This document shows, piece by piece, positions 1 to 7,403 of a DNA stretch of 64,000 nt. The position numbers were made by a program, and so were the translations under genes. The notes under the pieces are model-generated. The model was not told where the DNA came from. It saw only the letters and a program-made list of their open reading frames with translations, and ran no database searches. Each line of letters starts with the position of its first letter. The first letter of the stretch is position 1. Source of the DNA: Streptomyces pyxinicus. Its GTDB lineage: Bacteria > Actinomycetota > Actinomycetes > Streptomycetales > Streptomycetaceae. Location of the stretch: contig NZ_JANUGP010000001.1 in assembly GCF_024753135.1 (NCBI RefSeq), forward strand, positions 62,001 through 126,000. The letters run 5' to 3'.

Positions 1-186
1 TTCACGCAGGCGCAGGCCCTCGGCGAGGAACAGGAAGTCGAACTTGGCGCGTTCGGCGGTGCGGGCGAAGTGCGCGAAGGAGCTGAACTCGATGTGGCTG
101 CCGGCGGCCGGATCGCTCCACACGGTGGTGTTGTTGACGCCGGGGAAGTGGGCGGCCAGATGGATCTGCTTCAGCGGCTTGCTCAT
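1..186 (-). CDS. LLM-class flavin monooxygenase, N-terminal part (cut by window edge)
   Basis: Only the first 62 residues are present; the gene runs off the left edge. The start (MSKPLKQIHLAAHFPG) and the later stretch FDFLFLAEG are typical of the nitrilotriacetate monooxygenase / SnaA / DszA branch of bacterial luciferase-like FMN enzymes, which use FMNH2 and oxygen to oxidise or cleave C-S, C-N or related bonds. It lies 18 bases downstream of another LLM enzyme on the same strand, so the two are probably co-transcribed at the end of the sulfur-salvage operon. The rest of the protein cannot be judged. Confidence 0.85.
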   Translation of the reverse strand, partial: MSKPLKQIHLAAHFPGVNNTTVWSDPAAGSHIEFSSFAHFARTAERAKFDFLFLAEGLRLRE

Positions 187-204
187 GGTGTGCGGTCCTC
201 CGGC

Positions 205-1413
205 TCAGGCGACGGCTGCGGCATAGCGGTTGGCGGGGCGGGCGAGGCCGAGCAGCCCGCGCAGGGTGTCCGCCTCGTAGGCGTCCCGGAAGCGGCCCCG
301 GCGCTGGAGTTCGGGCACCAGGTCCCGGCTGATCCGGGGCAGGTCGTGCCCGGTGACGGCGGGCCGCAGCCGGAAGCCGGTCAGTCCGGGGGCGGCCAAC
401 TCCTCCAGCAGGTCGGCGAGTTCGACGGCGGTGCCGGCGAAGATCCGGGCGTCGCTGGTGTACGGCTCACCGGCCGGCGTGTCCAGGCGGTCGCGGCGTG
501 CCTCCGCCTCGGCGCGGCTGTCGTCGAGCAGGACGACGAGGTCGCCGAAGACGTGCACGGTCTCGTCGGCACGCCCGGCGGCTCGCTGCTCGGCGCGGAT
601 CTCGGCGACGATCGCGCCGGCCTGCCCGGCATCGTGCGGGGTGACGTAGCCGACGTCGGCCTGCCGGGCCACCAGGCGGTACGGGACGCTCTGGTGGGCG
701 AGGGCGGTGACCAGCGGCTGGCCCTGCGGTGGACGGGGGGTGATGGAGGGGCCCTTGACGCTGAAGAAGCGGCCTTCGAAGTCGATGTAGTGCAGCTTGT
801 CCCGGTCGACGAAGCGGCCGGTGGCGGCGTCCCGGATCTCGGCGTCGTCCTCCCAGCTGTCCCAGAGCCGGCGGACCACCTCGACATGGTCGGCGGCCTC
901 GTCGAACAGGTCGGCGACCAGCCCCCGCGCCTCCGGGCTGTCGTAGGCGTCGACCCGCTCGACGGTACGGCGGCCGAAGTGCGCGGCCTCGTCCGGCCGG
1001 GCGGTGACCTGCACGCGCAGGCCCGCGCGCCCGGTGCTGACGTAGTCCAGGGTGGCGATGGCCTTGGAGATGTGGAACGGCTCGGTATGGGTGGCCACCA
1101 CGGTCGGGACGAGGCCTATGTGCCGGGTGAGGGGGGCGATCCGGGCGGCGACGAGGACCGCGTCGAGCCGGCCGCGCACCTGGTCGGTGCGGTCGTCGGG
1201 CGCCAGGAAGCGGGAGGACTGCGGGCCGAGGCCGTCCTCGATGGTGACGAAGTCGAGCAGGCCGCGCTCGGCCTCGGCGACCTGGTCGGCCCAGTAGCCG
1301 GCGGTGAACAGGTCGCGGGGCCGGGCGACCGGCTCGCGCCAGGACGCGGGGTGCCAGCCGGTGCCGTCCAGCGCGACGGCGAGATGCAGCGGGGAAGCGG
1401 GGGTCGAGGACAC
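205..1413 (-). CDS. LLM-class flavin-dependent oxidoreductase
   Basis: A protein of about 402 residues of the bacterial luciferase-like fold. The N-terminal strand (HLAVALDGTGWHP), the segment FVTIEDGLGPQ and the stretch IAPLTRHIGLVPTVVATHTEPFH fit the FMN-binding TIM barrel of the SnaA/NtaA group. Two starts are possible: ATG at 1437 has no ribosome site, whereas GTG at 1413 is preceded by AAGGAAGG seven bases upstream, so I chose 1413. It follows the ABC transporter and acetyltransferase genes and precedes a second LLM gene. In known modules of this make-up (Bacillus YxeK and YtmO/YtnJ) the enzyme oxidises an N-acetylated S-substituted cysteine. That substrate is inferred here from neighbours only. 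Confidence 0.88.
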   Translation of the reverse strand: MSSTPASPLHLAVALDGTGWHPASWREPVARPRDLFTAGYWADQVAEAERGLLDFVTIEDGLGPQSSRFLAPDDRTDQVRGRLDAVLVAARIAPLTRHIGLVPTVVATHTEPFHISKAIATLDYVSTGRAGLRVQVTARPDEAAHFGRRTVERVDAYDSPEARGLVADLFDEAADHVEVVRRLWDSWEDDAEIRDAATGRFVDRDKLHYIDFEGRFFSVKGPSITPRPPQGQPLVTALAHQSVPYRLVARQADVGYVTPHDAGQAGAIVAEIRAEQRAAGRADETVHVFGDLVVLLDDSRAEAEARRDRLDTPAGEPYTSDARIFAGTAVELADLLEELAAPGLTGFRLRPAVTGHDLPRISRDLVPELQRRGRFRDAYEADTLRGLLGLARPANRYAAAVA

Positions 1414-1444
1414 GTCGGTGCCTTCCTTGATGTCCATGAGAGAA

Positions 1445-1476
1445 CGATGTCCGTGAGGGTGCGATGTCCGTGAGGG
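1445..1476. repeat. Tandem direct repeat in the leader-to-monooxygenase gap
   Basis: The 15-mer CGATGTCCGTGAGGG occurs twice, at 1445-1459 and 1462-1476, a 17-base period. It sits in the 5' untranslated stretch between the leader peptide stop (1576) and the monooxygenase start. It could be a chance slippage repeat or part of the attenuator structure. Confidence 0.6.
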
Positions 1477-1575
1477 AACGCGGGCTCGCCCGGGCGGGGC
1501 ACGGCCGGGGACGGGCGGCGCGGCGGGAGGGGGACCCGGCCGGGGACGGTGAGGAGGTGGGTGCCGGTGAGAACG

Positions 1576-1698
1576 TCAGTGACGACAGAGCGCGGCGGAC
1601 ACGCGCTGGAGGTCTATGTGCGGCCGGGAGTGCAGGCGCACGGAGCGGTAGGGGTGCGGGAGGCGCGGCGCGCGTCCGTACGGGAGTACGTCGGTCAT
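1576..1698 (-). CDS. Short leader peptide (40 aa), R-x-H-I-D-L-Q-R-V type
   Basis: This 40-residue ORF starts at ATG 1698 behind a strong ribosome site (GGAGGTG) and ends ...HIDLQRVSAALCRH. The core HIDLxRVSxALC is the hallmark of short leader peptides that precede sulfur-metabolism operons in many actinobacteria (established from genome annotation practice). It lies about 160 bases upstream of the LLM monooxygenase and carries a cysteine codon three codons before the stop, fitting translation-coupled attenuation that senses cysteine. Two further ORFs with the same core lie in this operon. A longer in-frame GTG start near 1785 is possible but has no comparable ribosome site. Confidence 0.8.
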   Translation of the reverse strand: MTDVLPYGRAPRLPHPYRSVRLHSRPHIDLQRVSAALCRH

Positions 1699-1788
1699 GG
1701 CCGCCACCTCCGTCCTCCGTGTGCGGGCCACGGCGGGGCCGTGCCACCGCCTGGTGGGCCTCGTCCGCCTGGTGGATCTCGTCATGAC

Positions 1789-2577
1789 CTACAACGCCCG
1801 GCCCACGCCCGGTGTTCCCGCCCCGCCACCGAGATTCCGGAAGCCGTCGCCGACGGCCTCCGGCACCCGCACCTGGACGATCCGGGAGCGGCGGCGCAGG
1901 GTGAACCCGATCGACTCGTAGAGCCGGATCGCCCGGGTGTTGCCGGCCGCCGCGTGCAGGAACGGGGTGTCCCCGCGCTCCCGGATACCGGCGGCGACGG
2001 CTCGCACCAGCCGGGTGGCGAGCCCCCGGCCGCGGTGCGCGGGGTCGGTGCAGACGGCGCTGATCTCGGTCCAGCCGGGCAGCCGGAGCCGTTCCCCGGC
2101 GAGCGCGACCAGCTGGCCCTCGTGCCGGATGCCGAGATAGCCGCCCATCTCGACGGTGCGCTCCAGGAACGGGCCGGGCCGGGTGCGGGCGACCAGGCCG
2201 AGGATCTCGGGGACGTCGGCGGGGCCCAGCCGTACCGCCTCGGGATCGGGCTCGGCGCGCAGCGCGGTGTCCACGAGCTGGACGCCCTCGACGGAGCCGG
2301 TGATCTGCCAGCCGTCGGGGGCGTGTTCGACGGGCTTGATCCGGACGGTGGCTCCCGGTCCGACGAGGGTGCGCAGGTCGGCCCAGGCGGCCGGATCCGC
2401 CGGGTCGGCGAGGGCGGCGAAGGCGTAGATGTCCGGCCGGTAGCGGGCGGCGCGGCCGTGGCGTTCGGCGAGGTGGGCGTGCGGGCCGTCGAGGGCGGCC
2501 CAGACGGCGTTGTCGAGTGCGGGAGCGCCGGGCAGGGGCGGGGCTCCGCCGCCGCGGAGGTCGGTCACGGGTGCCAC
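1789..2577 (-). CDS. GNAT family N-acetyltransferase
   Basis: About 262 residues with a C-terminal GNAT domain: acetyl-CoA motif VCTDPAHRGRGLATRL (Q/RxxGxG/A type) followed by NTRAIRLYESIGF, the usual final motif. The N-terminal 130 residues have no motif I can name. GTG at 2577 is chosen because AAGGAAGGA lies ten bases upstream; GTG at 2607 is in frame but lacks such a site. It sits between the transporter lipoprotein gene and the leader peptide/monooxygenase. In S-alkylcysteine and S-(2-succino)cysteine salvage operons, an acetyltransferase (YxeL, YtmI) blocks the amino group before the monooxygenase step. That role fits well but is inferred. Confidence 0.85.
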   Translation of the reverse strand: MAPVTDLRGGGAPPLPGAPALDNAVWAALDGPHAHLAERHGRAARYRPDIYAFAALADPADPAAWADLRTLVGPGATVRIKPVEHAPDGWQITGSVEGVQLVDTALRAEPDPEAVRLGPADVPEILGLVARTRPGPFLERTVEMGGYLGIRHEGQLVALAGERLRLPGWTEISAVCTDPAHRGRGLATRLVRAVAAGIRERGDTPFLHAAAGNTRAIRLYESIGFTLRRRSRIVQVRVPEAVGDGFRNLGGGAGTPGVGRAL

Positions 2578-2628
2578 GGAGGCGGAGTCCTTCCTTGCTC
2601 GGGCCACAGGACGGTAATTGACGTTGCG

Positions 2629-3648
2629 TCAGGAGTTGTCGAGCGGCAGTCCGGGCGGGTTGACCTCCGACTTGGCCACGGACTCGTTGGAGAGGTTGTA
2701 CGCGGCCAGCCACTTGCCGTACTGCCCGTGTTCGATCAGGTAGTTGATGGCGTCCGCGAGCGGCTTGGCGAGCCCGCTGTCCTTCTTGGCGGTGGCGGCG
2801 ATCAGGCCCTGGAGGGTCTCGCCTGCACCGGAGAAAGTGCCCGCGTTGCGGGTCGGATTGGGGGTGTTCGCGGTCTGCCGGGCGCGGTAGGCGACGGAGG
2901 GGTTCGGCCCGAAGAAGGCGTCGATCTTGCCACTGGACAGCGCCAGGTTGGTGGCGTTCTGGTCCGGGAAGTACTTGACGGTGAGCTTCTTGCCCTCCTT
3001 GGCCAGCTTGGCCTTCCACTCCAGGAGGATCTTCTCCTGGTTGGTGCCGGCGCCGACGGAGACGGTCTTGCCCGCCAGGTTGCGGTAGTCGCCGCCGAAG
3101 TTCCAGGTGCTCTTCTTCGGCACCTCGAAGGCGAGGTTGTCCTTGCGGTAGGAGGCGAACTCGTACTTCTTCTTGCGCTCCTCGGTGACGGTGACGTTGG
3201 AGAAGGCCGCGTCGACCTTGCCGCTGTCGACGCCGACGAAGAGGTTCTCCCAGGTGAAGTTCCTGATCTCGGGCTTGAGGCCGAGCACGGCGGCGACCAG
3301 GCGGCCGAAGTCGGGCTCGGAGCCGGTGAGGGTCCTCTGGTCGCTGCCGACGAAGTTCAGCGGCGCGGATCCCGAGGGCAGGGCGCCGATGCCGACGACG
3401 AGCTTGCCGCTCTCGCGGACGGCGGCCGGCAGTTCGGCGCTGATCGACTTCACTTCGGAGACCTTCAGTCCGGTCTCCTTGGCCGCGCCGTTGGACAGCC
3501 GTCCCACGGTGACGGTGCCGGCGCTCTCGGTCTTGGTGGCGGCCTCGCTGTCGCCCCCGCAGGCGGCGAGCCCGGTGGCGAGGGTGGCGACGGCGGTCGC
3601 CGCGGTGATGCCGCGTATCAGGCCGCGTCGGGTGAGGTGGGTAGGCAT
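2629..3648 (-). CDS. Amino acid ABC transporter substrate-binding lipoprotein
   Basis: A 339-residue extracellular solute-binding protein of family 3 (polar amino acids). The signal region has a twin-arginine-like MPTHLTRRGLIRG start, a hydrophobic stretch and a lipobox LAAC, so it should be exported and lipid-anchored. The body shows SGKVDAAFSNVTVTEERKKKYEFA and the later SGKIDAFFGP, typical of SBP_bac_3. It is followed by permease and ATPase genes upstream in the same operon. The natural substrate is probably a cystine-like or S-substituted cysteine derivative, judged only by the linked acetyltransferase, monooxygenases and leader peptides. Confidence 0.92.
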   Translation of the reverse strand: MPTHLTRRGLIRGITAATAVATLATGLAACGGDSEAATKTESAGTVTVGRLSNGAAKETGLKVSEVKSISAELPAAVRESGKLVVGIGALPSGSAPLNFVGSDQRTLTGSEPDFGRLVAAVLGLKPEIRNFTWENLFVGVDSGKVDAAFSNVTVTEERKKKYEFASYRKDNLAFEVPKKSTWNFGGDYRNLAGKTVSVGAGTNQEKILLEWKAKLAKEGKKLTVKYFPDQNATNLALSSGKIDAFFGPNPSVAYRARQTANTPNPTRNAGTFSGAGETLQGLIAATAKKDSGLAKPLADAINYLIEHGQYGKWLAAYNLSNESVAKSEVNPPGLPLDNS

Positions 3649-3754
3649 GGCGTGGCTGTCCTTGTCTCGCTGATGAGGGTGATGGGCGTGCTGGGGGTGT
3701 CGTGGGTCGAGCCGCGTGGGGGGAAGTCGTGGGTCACACAGGTGAGTTGCGGGG

Positions 3755-4588
3755 TCACAGGACCTTGCGCAGGAAGTCCCGGGTGCGTTCGTGGCGGGGC
3801 TGGTCCAGCACCTGGCCGGGCGGCCCCTGTTCGACGATCCGGCCGCCGTCGATGAAGACGACGCGGTCGGCGACCTCGCGGGCGAAGCCGATCTCGTGGG
3901 TGACGATGACGAGCGTGGTCCCGCTGGTCGCCAGGTCCTTGATGACGGCCAGTACCTCGCCGACGAGTTCGGGGTCGAGGGCCGAGGTCGGCTCGTCGAA
4001 GAGGATGACCCCGGGCCGCAGGGCGAGGGCGCGGGCGATGGCGACGCGCTGCTGCTGGCCGCCGGACAGCTGGCGCGGATAGGAGCCGGTGCGGTCGCCG
4101 AGGCCGACGCGGTCGAGCAGTTCACGGGCCAGTTCCCGCGCGGCCGGCTTGCTCAGCCGGCCGGTGGCCACGGGTGCGGCGGCCACGTTGTCGAGGACGG
4201 TCAGGTGCGGGAACAGGTTGAAGTTCTGGAAGACGAAACCGATCCGGCCGCGCTGGGCGAGGATGGCGCGTTCGCCGAGCTCCTTCAGACGGTCCCCGTG
4301 CCGCTTGACGCCGATCAGCTCGCCGCCCACGCTGACATGGCCGATCTCGGGCTTCTCCAGGTGGTTGATGACCCGCAGGAGTGTCGACTTGCCGGAGCCG
4401 GAGGGCCCGAGGATCACCGTGACCTCGCCGGGGCGGATGGTCAGGTCGATGCCGTCGAGGACTCGATGGGCGCCGTACCACTTGTGGACGTCGTGCACCT
4501 CCAGCGCGACGGGTGCGGTCTTCTCCGGGGCGGGGGCGGTCTTTCCCGGGGCGGGCGCGGTCTTTCCCGGGGCGGGTGCGGTGCTCAT
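3755..4588 (-). CDS. Polar amino acid ABC transporter ATPase
   Basis: A 277-residue ATPase with Walker A GPSGSGKST, Q-loop FQNFNLFPHLTV, signature LSGGQQQR, Walker B VILFDEPTSALDPE and the H-loop THEIGFA. This is the GlnQ/HisP/TcyC type and couples ATP hydrolysis to import through the adjacent permease. The first 28 residues are a low-complexity extension built from repeats of APAPGKT, encoded by three 21-base DNA repeats. Its start codon overlaps the permease stop by four bases, indicating translational coupling. The lipoprotein gene follows about 100 bases downstream. Confidence 0.95.
   Translation of the reverse strand: MSTAPAPGKTAPAPGKTAPAPEKTAPVALEVHDVHKWYGAHRVLDGIDLTIRPGEVTVILGPSGSGKSTLLRVINHLEKPEIGHVSVGGELIGVKRHGDRLKELGERAILAQRGRIGFVFQNFNLFPHLTVLDNVAAAPVATGRLSKPAARELARELLDRVGLGDRTGSYPRQLSGGQQQRVAIARALALRPGVILFDEPTSALDPELVGEVLAVIKDLATSGTTLVIVTHEIGFAREVADRVVFIDGGRIVEQGPPGQVLDQPRHERTRDFLRKVL
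4515..4577. repeat. Three 21-base tandem repeats in the ATPase 5' end
   Basis: Three near-identical 21-base units (4515-4535, 4536-4556, 4557-4577; core CGGTCTTTCCCGGGGCGGG) encode the APAPGKT/APAPEKT repeats at the N terminus of the ABC ATPase. The copies differ at only a few positions, so the copy number may vary between strains. The repeats lie outside the conserved ATPase fold. Confidence 0.85.
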
Positions 4589-5589
4589 ACGGCGGCCTCT
4601 CTGCGCAGCCGGGCCCGCAGGCCGGCCAGACCGGCCCGGGCCTTCTGCACGGGGGTCGGCGGCAGGGTGCGGGTGGCGCCGCGGGCGTAGTACCGCTCGA
4701 CGTAGAACTGGACGACGGAGACGGCGCTGGTCAGGATCAGGTACCAGACGGTGGCGACCAGCAGCAGCGGGACGACGTCGCCGGGGTAGGTGCTGCCCAT
4801 CGACTGCACGGTGCCGAACAGGTCGAGCAGGGAGACGTAGAAGACCAGGGACGTGCTCTTGACGAGTCCGATGAGCTGGTTGACGTAGTTCGGGGTGATG
4901 GAGCGCAGGGCCTGCGGGAAGACGATCCGGCGGAACTGGTAGCCCTGGGGCAGACCGAGCGCGGCGGCCGCCTCGTGCTGTCCCTGGTCGACGGAGAGCA
5001 GTCCGCCGCGCACCACCTCGGCGGCGTAGGCGGCCTCGTTGAGGCTGAGTCCGATGACGGCGATGGCCATGTCGGTGGCGAGCCGGGACTCGTCGAAGGT
5101 GACGAAGGCCGGTCCGAAGGGCACACCGAGGCTCAACGTCTTGTACAGGGCGCTGAAGTTGTAGAGGAAGATCAGGACGACGATCAGCGGCACGGACCGG
5201 AGCAGCCAGGTGTACGTCCAGCTCACCGCGCGCAGCACGGGGCTTCCGGAGAGCCGGGCGAGGGCCAGCAGGATGCCGCCGACCAGGCCCAGCACGGCGC
5301 TCAGGGCGGTGACTTCGAGGGTGACGACGAGCCCGTCGAGCACGGTGGGGCGCAGGAACCAGTAGCGGAAGCGGTCCCACTGGTAGAAGGGGTTGGTGAC
5401 CAGGCCGTGCAGGATCTGCGCGACGAGCACCAGGACGACGGCGGTGACGATCCACCGGCCGGGCCTGCGCAGTGGCTGAACGCGCTGCGCTGTCAAGGGT
5501 CTTGACGATGTATCAGCGGGTGGTGCCTCGTTCTCGTTCTTGCTCTCGCTCTCGGCGAGGGAGACGGCGGCGCCTGGGGGTTCACTCAT
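4585..5589 (-). CDS. Polar amino acid ABC transporter permease
   Basis: A 334-residue inner-membrane permease. After a charged 45-residue cytoplasmic tail come a first membrane helix (WIVTAVVLVLVAQIL) and the BPD_transp_1 core. The transmembrane region includes LVVTLEVTALSAVLGLVGGILLA and the EAA loop region EAAAALGLPQGYQFRRIVFPQ, which contacts the ATPase. ATG at 5589 has GGAG upstream. It is first of the transporter genes after the 5762-5911 leader peptide, with a 172-base gap that could hold an attenuator. Confidence 0.93.
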   Translation of the reverse strand: MSEPPGAAVSLAESESKNENEAPPADTSSRPLTAQRVQPLRRPGRWIVTAVVLVLVAQILHGLVTNPFYQWDRFRYWFLRPTVLDGLVVTLEVTALSAVLGLVGGILLALARLSGSPVLRAVSWTYTWLLRSVPLIVVLIFLYNFSALYKTLSLGVPFGPAFVTFDESRLATDMAIAVIGLSLNEAAYAAEVVRGGLLSVDQGQHEAAAALGLPQGYQFRRIVFPQALRSITPNYVNQLIGLVKSTSLVFYVSLLDLFGTVQSMGSTYPGDVVPLLLVATVWYLILTSAVSVVQFYVERYYARGATRTLPPTPVQKARAGLAGLRARLRREAAV

Positions 5590-5708
5590 GGCGGGCTCCG
5601 GCGGAATCGGACATCCCGGGGCGGCGGCGAACGGTCGGGGGCCGGCCCGGCACGGGGGCACGGGGCGGCGCACGGGAACGCGCGGAACCGGGAGCTGGGC
5701 GGGCGGCG

Positions 5709-5730
5709 GCACACCGCACGGCGGGTGTGC
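5709..5730. promoter_or_regulatory. Hairpin between leader peptide and permease
   Basis: GCACACC (5709-5715) and GGTGTGC (5724-5730) form a 7-base-pair stem with an eight-base loop in the RNA between the 5762-5911 leader peptide stop and the permease start. The position is right for an attenuator or anti-attenuator, but there is no U-tract and alternative pairings are plentiful in such GC-rich RNA. This is weak evidence by itself. Confidence 0.3.
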
Positions 5731-5761
5731 GGGCGGAACGCGGGGGCTGGGAGGAGAGAGG

Positions 5762-5911
5762 TCAGCCCCGACAGCGGGCGGAGCCCGGTGCGGTACACAG
5801 TGCGCTGCTGACGCGGAGCAGATCGACGGCGCGGTCGGCGACCAGGAGCTGGGCGGACGACCGTACGCAGCCCTGGGGGCGGCTCGGGGCCGTCCTGGGA
5901 GCTGCGTACAT
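5762..5911 (-). CDS. Short leader peptide (49 aa), second copy of the family
   Basis: Translating the minus strand from ATG 5911 gives 49 residues containing DRAVDLLRVSSALC and ending GSARCRG. The core matches the other two leader ORFs in this operon (HIDLQRVSAALC and HIDLLRVNSAIG). It lies directly upstream of the ABC permease gene with a 172-base gap. AGGTG about six bases upstream can act as a ribosome site. Three cysteine codons (positions 15, 39 and 47), two of them late, suit a ribosome-stalling sensor of cysteine supply, though the mechanism is not shown by sequence alone. Confidence 0.75.
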   Translation of the reverse strand: MYAAPRTAPSRPQGCVRSSAQLLVADRAVDLLRVSSALCTAPGSARCRG

Positions 5912-6068
5912 GGCGTCACCTGTCACTGTTCCGGGCCCCGCGGGGCCTCGCGCTTACCGAAATCGTGGTCCGGTCCGGTCGTCACCTGGGGCACCCCACC
6001 GCGATGCGAGGGTTGCCGGTCAGCCAGCCAGGGCTTGACGCTGACGCTCATGACCGTTCTGAGCGGCA

Positions 6069-6097
6069 AGTAAGGCAGTTGTCCGTTCGGTTGTCAA
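6069..6097 (-). promoter_or_regulatory. Possible promoter for the leader peptide / ABC transporter unit
   Basis: Reading the minus strand, TTGACA (6092-6097) is followed after 17 bases by CTTACT (6069-6074). The -35 is consensus and the -10 weak. It lies in the 221-base gap between the GST-like gene and the second leader peptide, so the transporter unit may have its own promoter. Nothing else recognisable was seen in 5912-6132. Confidence 0.35.
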
Positions 6098-6132
6098 CGC
6101 CCGTCCGCGAAGTGGACGCCGACAGCCGCCTC

Positions 6133-7017
6133 TCACCTGCGGGAAGCGTCCGGTGCGTCCGCCGCGTGGCCGGCCCAGTCCAGGATCTGGACGGCGGCTC
6201 CGGCGGCCTCCAGACCCCGGCAACGGCCGTGGTGGCGGCGGGAGATGCCGTCCAGGTCGAGATGCCGGCCGAAGGCGGGACGCGCGGCCAGGCGGCGGGC
6301 GTGGGCCCACAGGGCGCGGTGGCCGGCGATCCGGTGGACGGCGGAGGCGTCCAGGTGGCAGCGGTGCACGGTGTCGAGCTGCACCAGGGTCACCCACAGC
6401 TCGATGTCGGCGGCGGTGAGCGCGTCGCCGACCAGGTACTCCTCGCCGGTCAGCCGGCGCTCCAGCCGGCCGAGCGTGTCGAGCAGCACGTCCAGGGCGG
6501 CGGCCCGCTCGGCGGGGTCGGTGTCGGCGCGCCCGGCGCGCTGGGCGGCCTCCTCGACGCCCTCGGCGCACATCCGTTCGACGGCCTCGATGACGGACTC
6601 GGTGCCGCGGGGGTACAGCCGGGGCCCGCCCTCGCGCGGGAAGCGGTCCAGGTCGCGCAGGATCTCGGGGGCGTGGGTGCTGACGATGCGTCCGGACCAG
6701 TCGTCGCACAGGACGGGGGCGAGGGCGGGGCCGGTGTAGTGGTGGGCGCTCGCCTCGTATAGCGGGCGCAGGGCCGTGTGGCCGCCGTCGGGACAGTCCG
6801 GGACGGCGGGCAGGAGGGTGACGGGACAGCTCTCGTCCAGCCGGAGTACGGCGTGCCCGACGGCGAGGCGCAGCCCGTCGGGGCAGGCGGTCGACAGCAG
6901 GAGCCGGTAGCGGTGCGGCACGGCGTAGTGGCCGCTGCGCGCGTCCCGGCCGATGCGGCCCCGGAAGGCGGCGGGGCGGTGGGGGTGCGTGGCGGTGGCG
7001 AGCGGACTGACGGACAT
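6133..7017 (-). CDS. Glutathione S-transferase-like protein (glutathionyl-hydroquinone reductase family)
   Basis: A 294-residue protein of the YqjG/ECM4 type. The N-terminal thioredoxin-like part contains STACPDGLRLAVG, where the cysteine matches the catalytic CP motif of that family. The C-terminal helical GST domain includes GDALTAADIELWVTLVQLDTV. Family members reduce glutathionylated quinones, but streptomycetes make mycothiol rather than glutathione, so the natural thiol or substrate may differ. ATG at 7017 has GGGGAG upstream. A leader peptide of the same family as elsewhere in the operon precedes it, tying it to the sulfur-related regulon. Confidence 0.8.
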   Translation of the reverse strand: MSVSPLATATHPHRPAAFRGRIGRDARSGHYAVPHRYRLLLSTACPDGLRLAVGHAVLRLDESCPVTLLPAVPDCPDGGHTALRPLYEASAHHYTGPALAPVLCDDWSGRIVSTHAPEILRDLDRFPREGGPRLYPRGTESVIEAVERMCAEGVEEAAQRAGRADTDPAERAAALDVLLDTLGRLERRLTGEEYLVGDALTAADIELWVTLVQLDTVHRCHLDASAVHRIAGHRALWAHARRLAARPAFGRHLDLDGISRRHHGRCRGLEAAGAAVQILDWAGHAADAPDASRR

Positions 7018-7140
7018 GCGTCTCCCCTGGTGGTGGGCGTGCGGTCGCCCTCGTGACGGACGTGCGTGGTGGACGTGCGGTGCGGGCGCGCGGGCAGGCG
7101 CCGTCAGGCGCGACGACGGGACAGCCTGGCCGGGCCGGGC

Positions 7141-7263
7141 TCAGCGCGGCAGGCCGATGGCGCTGTTCACGCGCAGCAGGTCGATGTGGCGCCGGGAGGT
7201 GAGCAGGGGTGCGCGCAACGGCGTCCGGCCTGTGCGGCCGGTACCCGTCTCAAGGCGCGTCAT
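7141..7263 (-). CDS. Short leader peptide (40 aa), third copy, without cysteine
   Basis: The minus strand from ATG 7263 encodes 40 residues ending SRRHIDLLRVNSAIGLPR. It shares the H-I-D-L-x-R-V-x-S-A core with the two other leader ORFs but has no cysteine codon, the usual ALC being replaced by AIG. It precedes the GST-like gene by 123 bases. If the other two sense cysteine at that codon, this one cannot do so in the same way, which makes it informative for the mechanism. Confidence 0.7.
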   Translation of the reverse strand: MTRLETGTGRTGRTPLRAPLLTSRRHIDLLRVNSAIGLPR

Positions 7264-7386
7264 GGTTCCCTACCTGTTCACTAGGATTCCCTCCTGGGAG
7301 TGTCGATCCGGCGCGGGTTGGCGTCAAGGGGGCGTCCACGCCTGGAGATCGGACGACTGCGCGGGGTCTCCTCAGAGGGTGCGACA

Positions 7387-7400
7387 TGTGACATAGTACT
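7387..7400 (+). promoter_or_regulatory. Leaderless promoter with candidate GntR operator
   Basis: CATAGT (7392-7397) lies six bases upstream of the GTG start at 7404, the spacing expected of a -10 box for a leaderless transcript; there is no ribosome site. The overlapping 14-mer TGTGACATAGTACT matches, at 11 of 14 positions, the motif TGTGACATGGCACA found upstream of the deaminase gene (10262-10275, reverse strand), 13 bases of which recur at the gntR start (12241-12253). It is a plausible operator for the cluster's own GntR regulator. Confidence 0.5.
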
Positions 7401-7403
7401 GCC

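Noticed and set aside
70..1473. Long plus-strand ORF of 467 aa opposite the LLM gene
   Set aside because: It is antisense to a gene with clear motifs, rich in Gly/Val/Asp without domains, as is usual for shadow frames in high-GC DNA.
1549..3855. 768-aa plus-strand ORF across the acetyltransferase and lipoprotein genes
   Set aside because: Antisense to GNAT and SBP genes with strong motifs; Gly/Val/Asp-rich with no domain.
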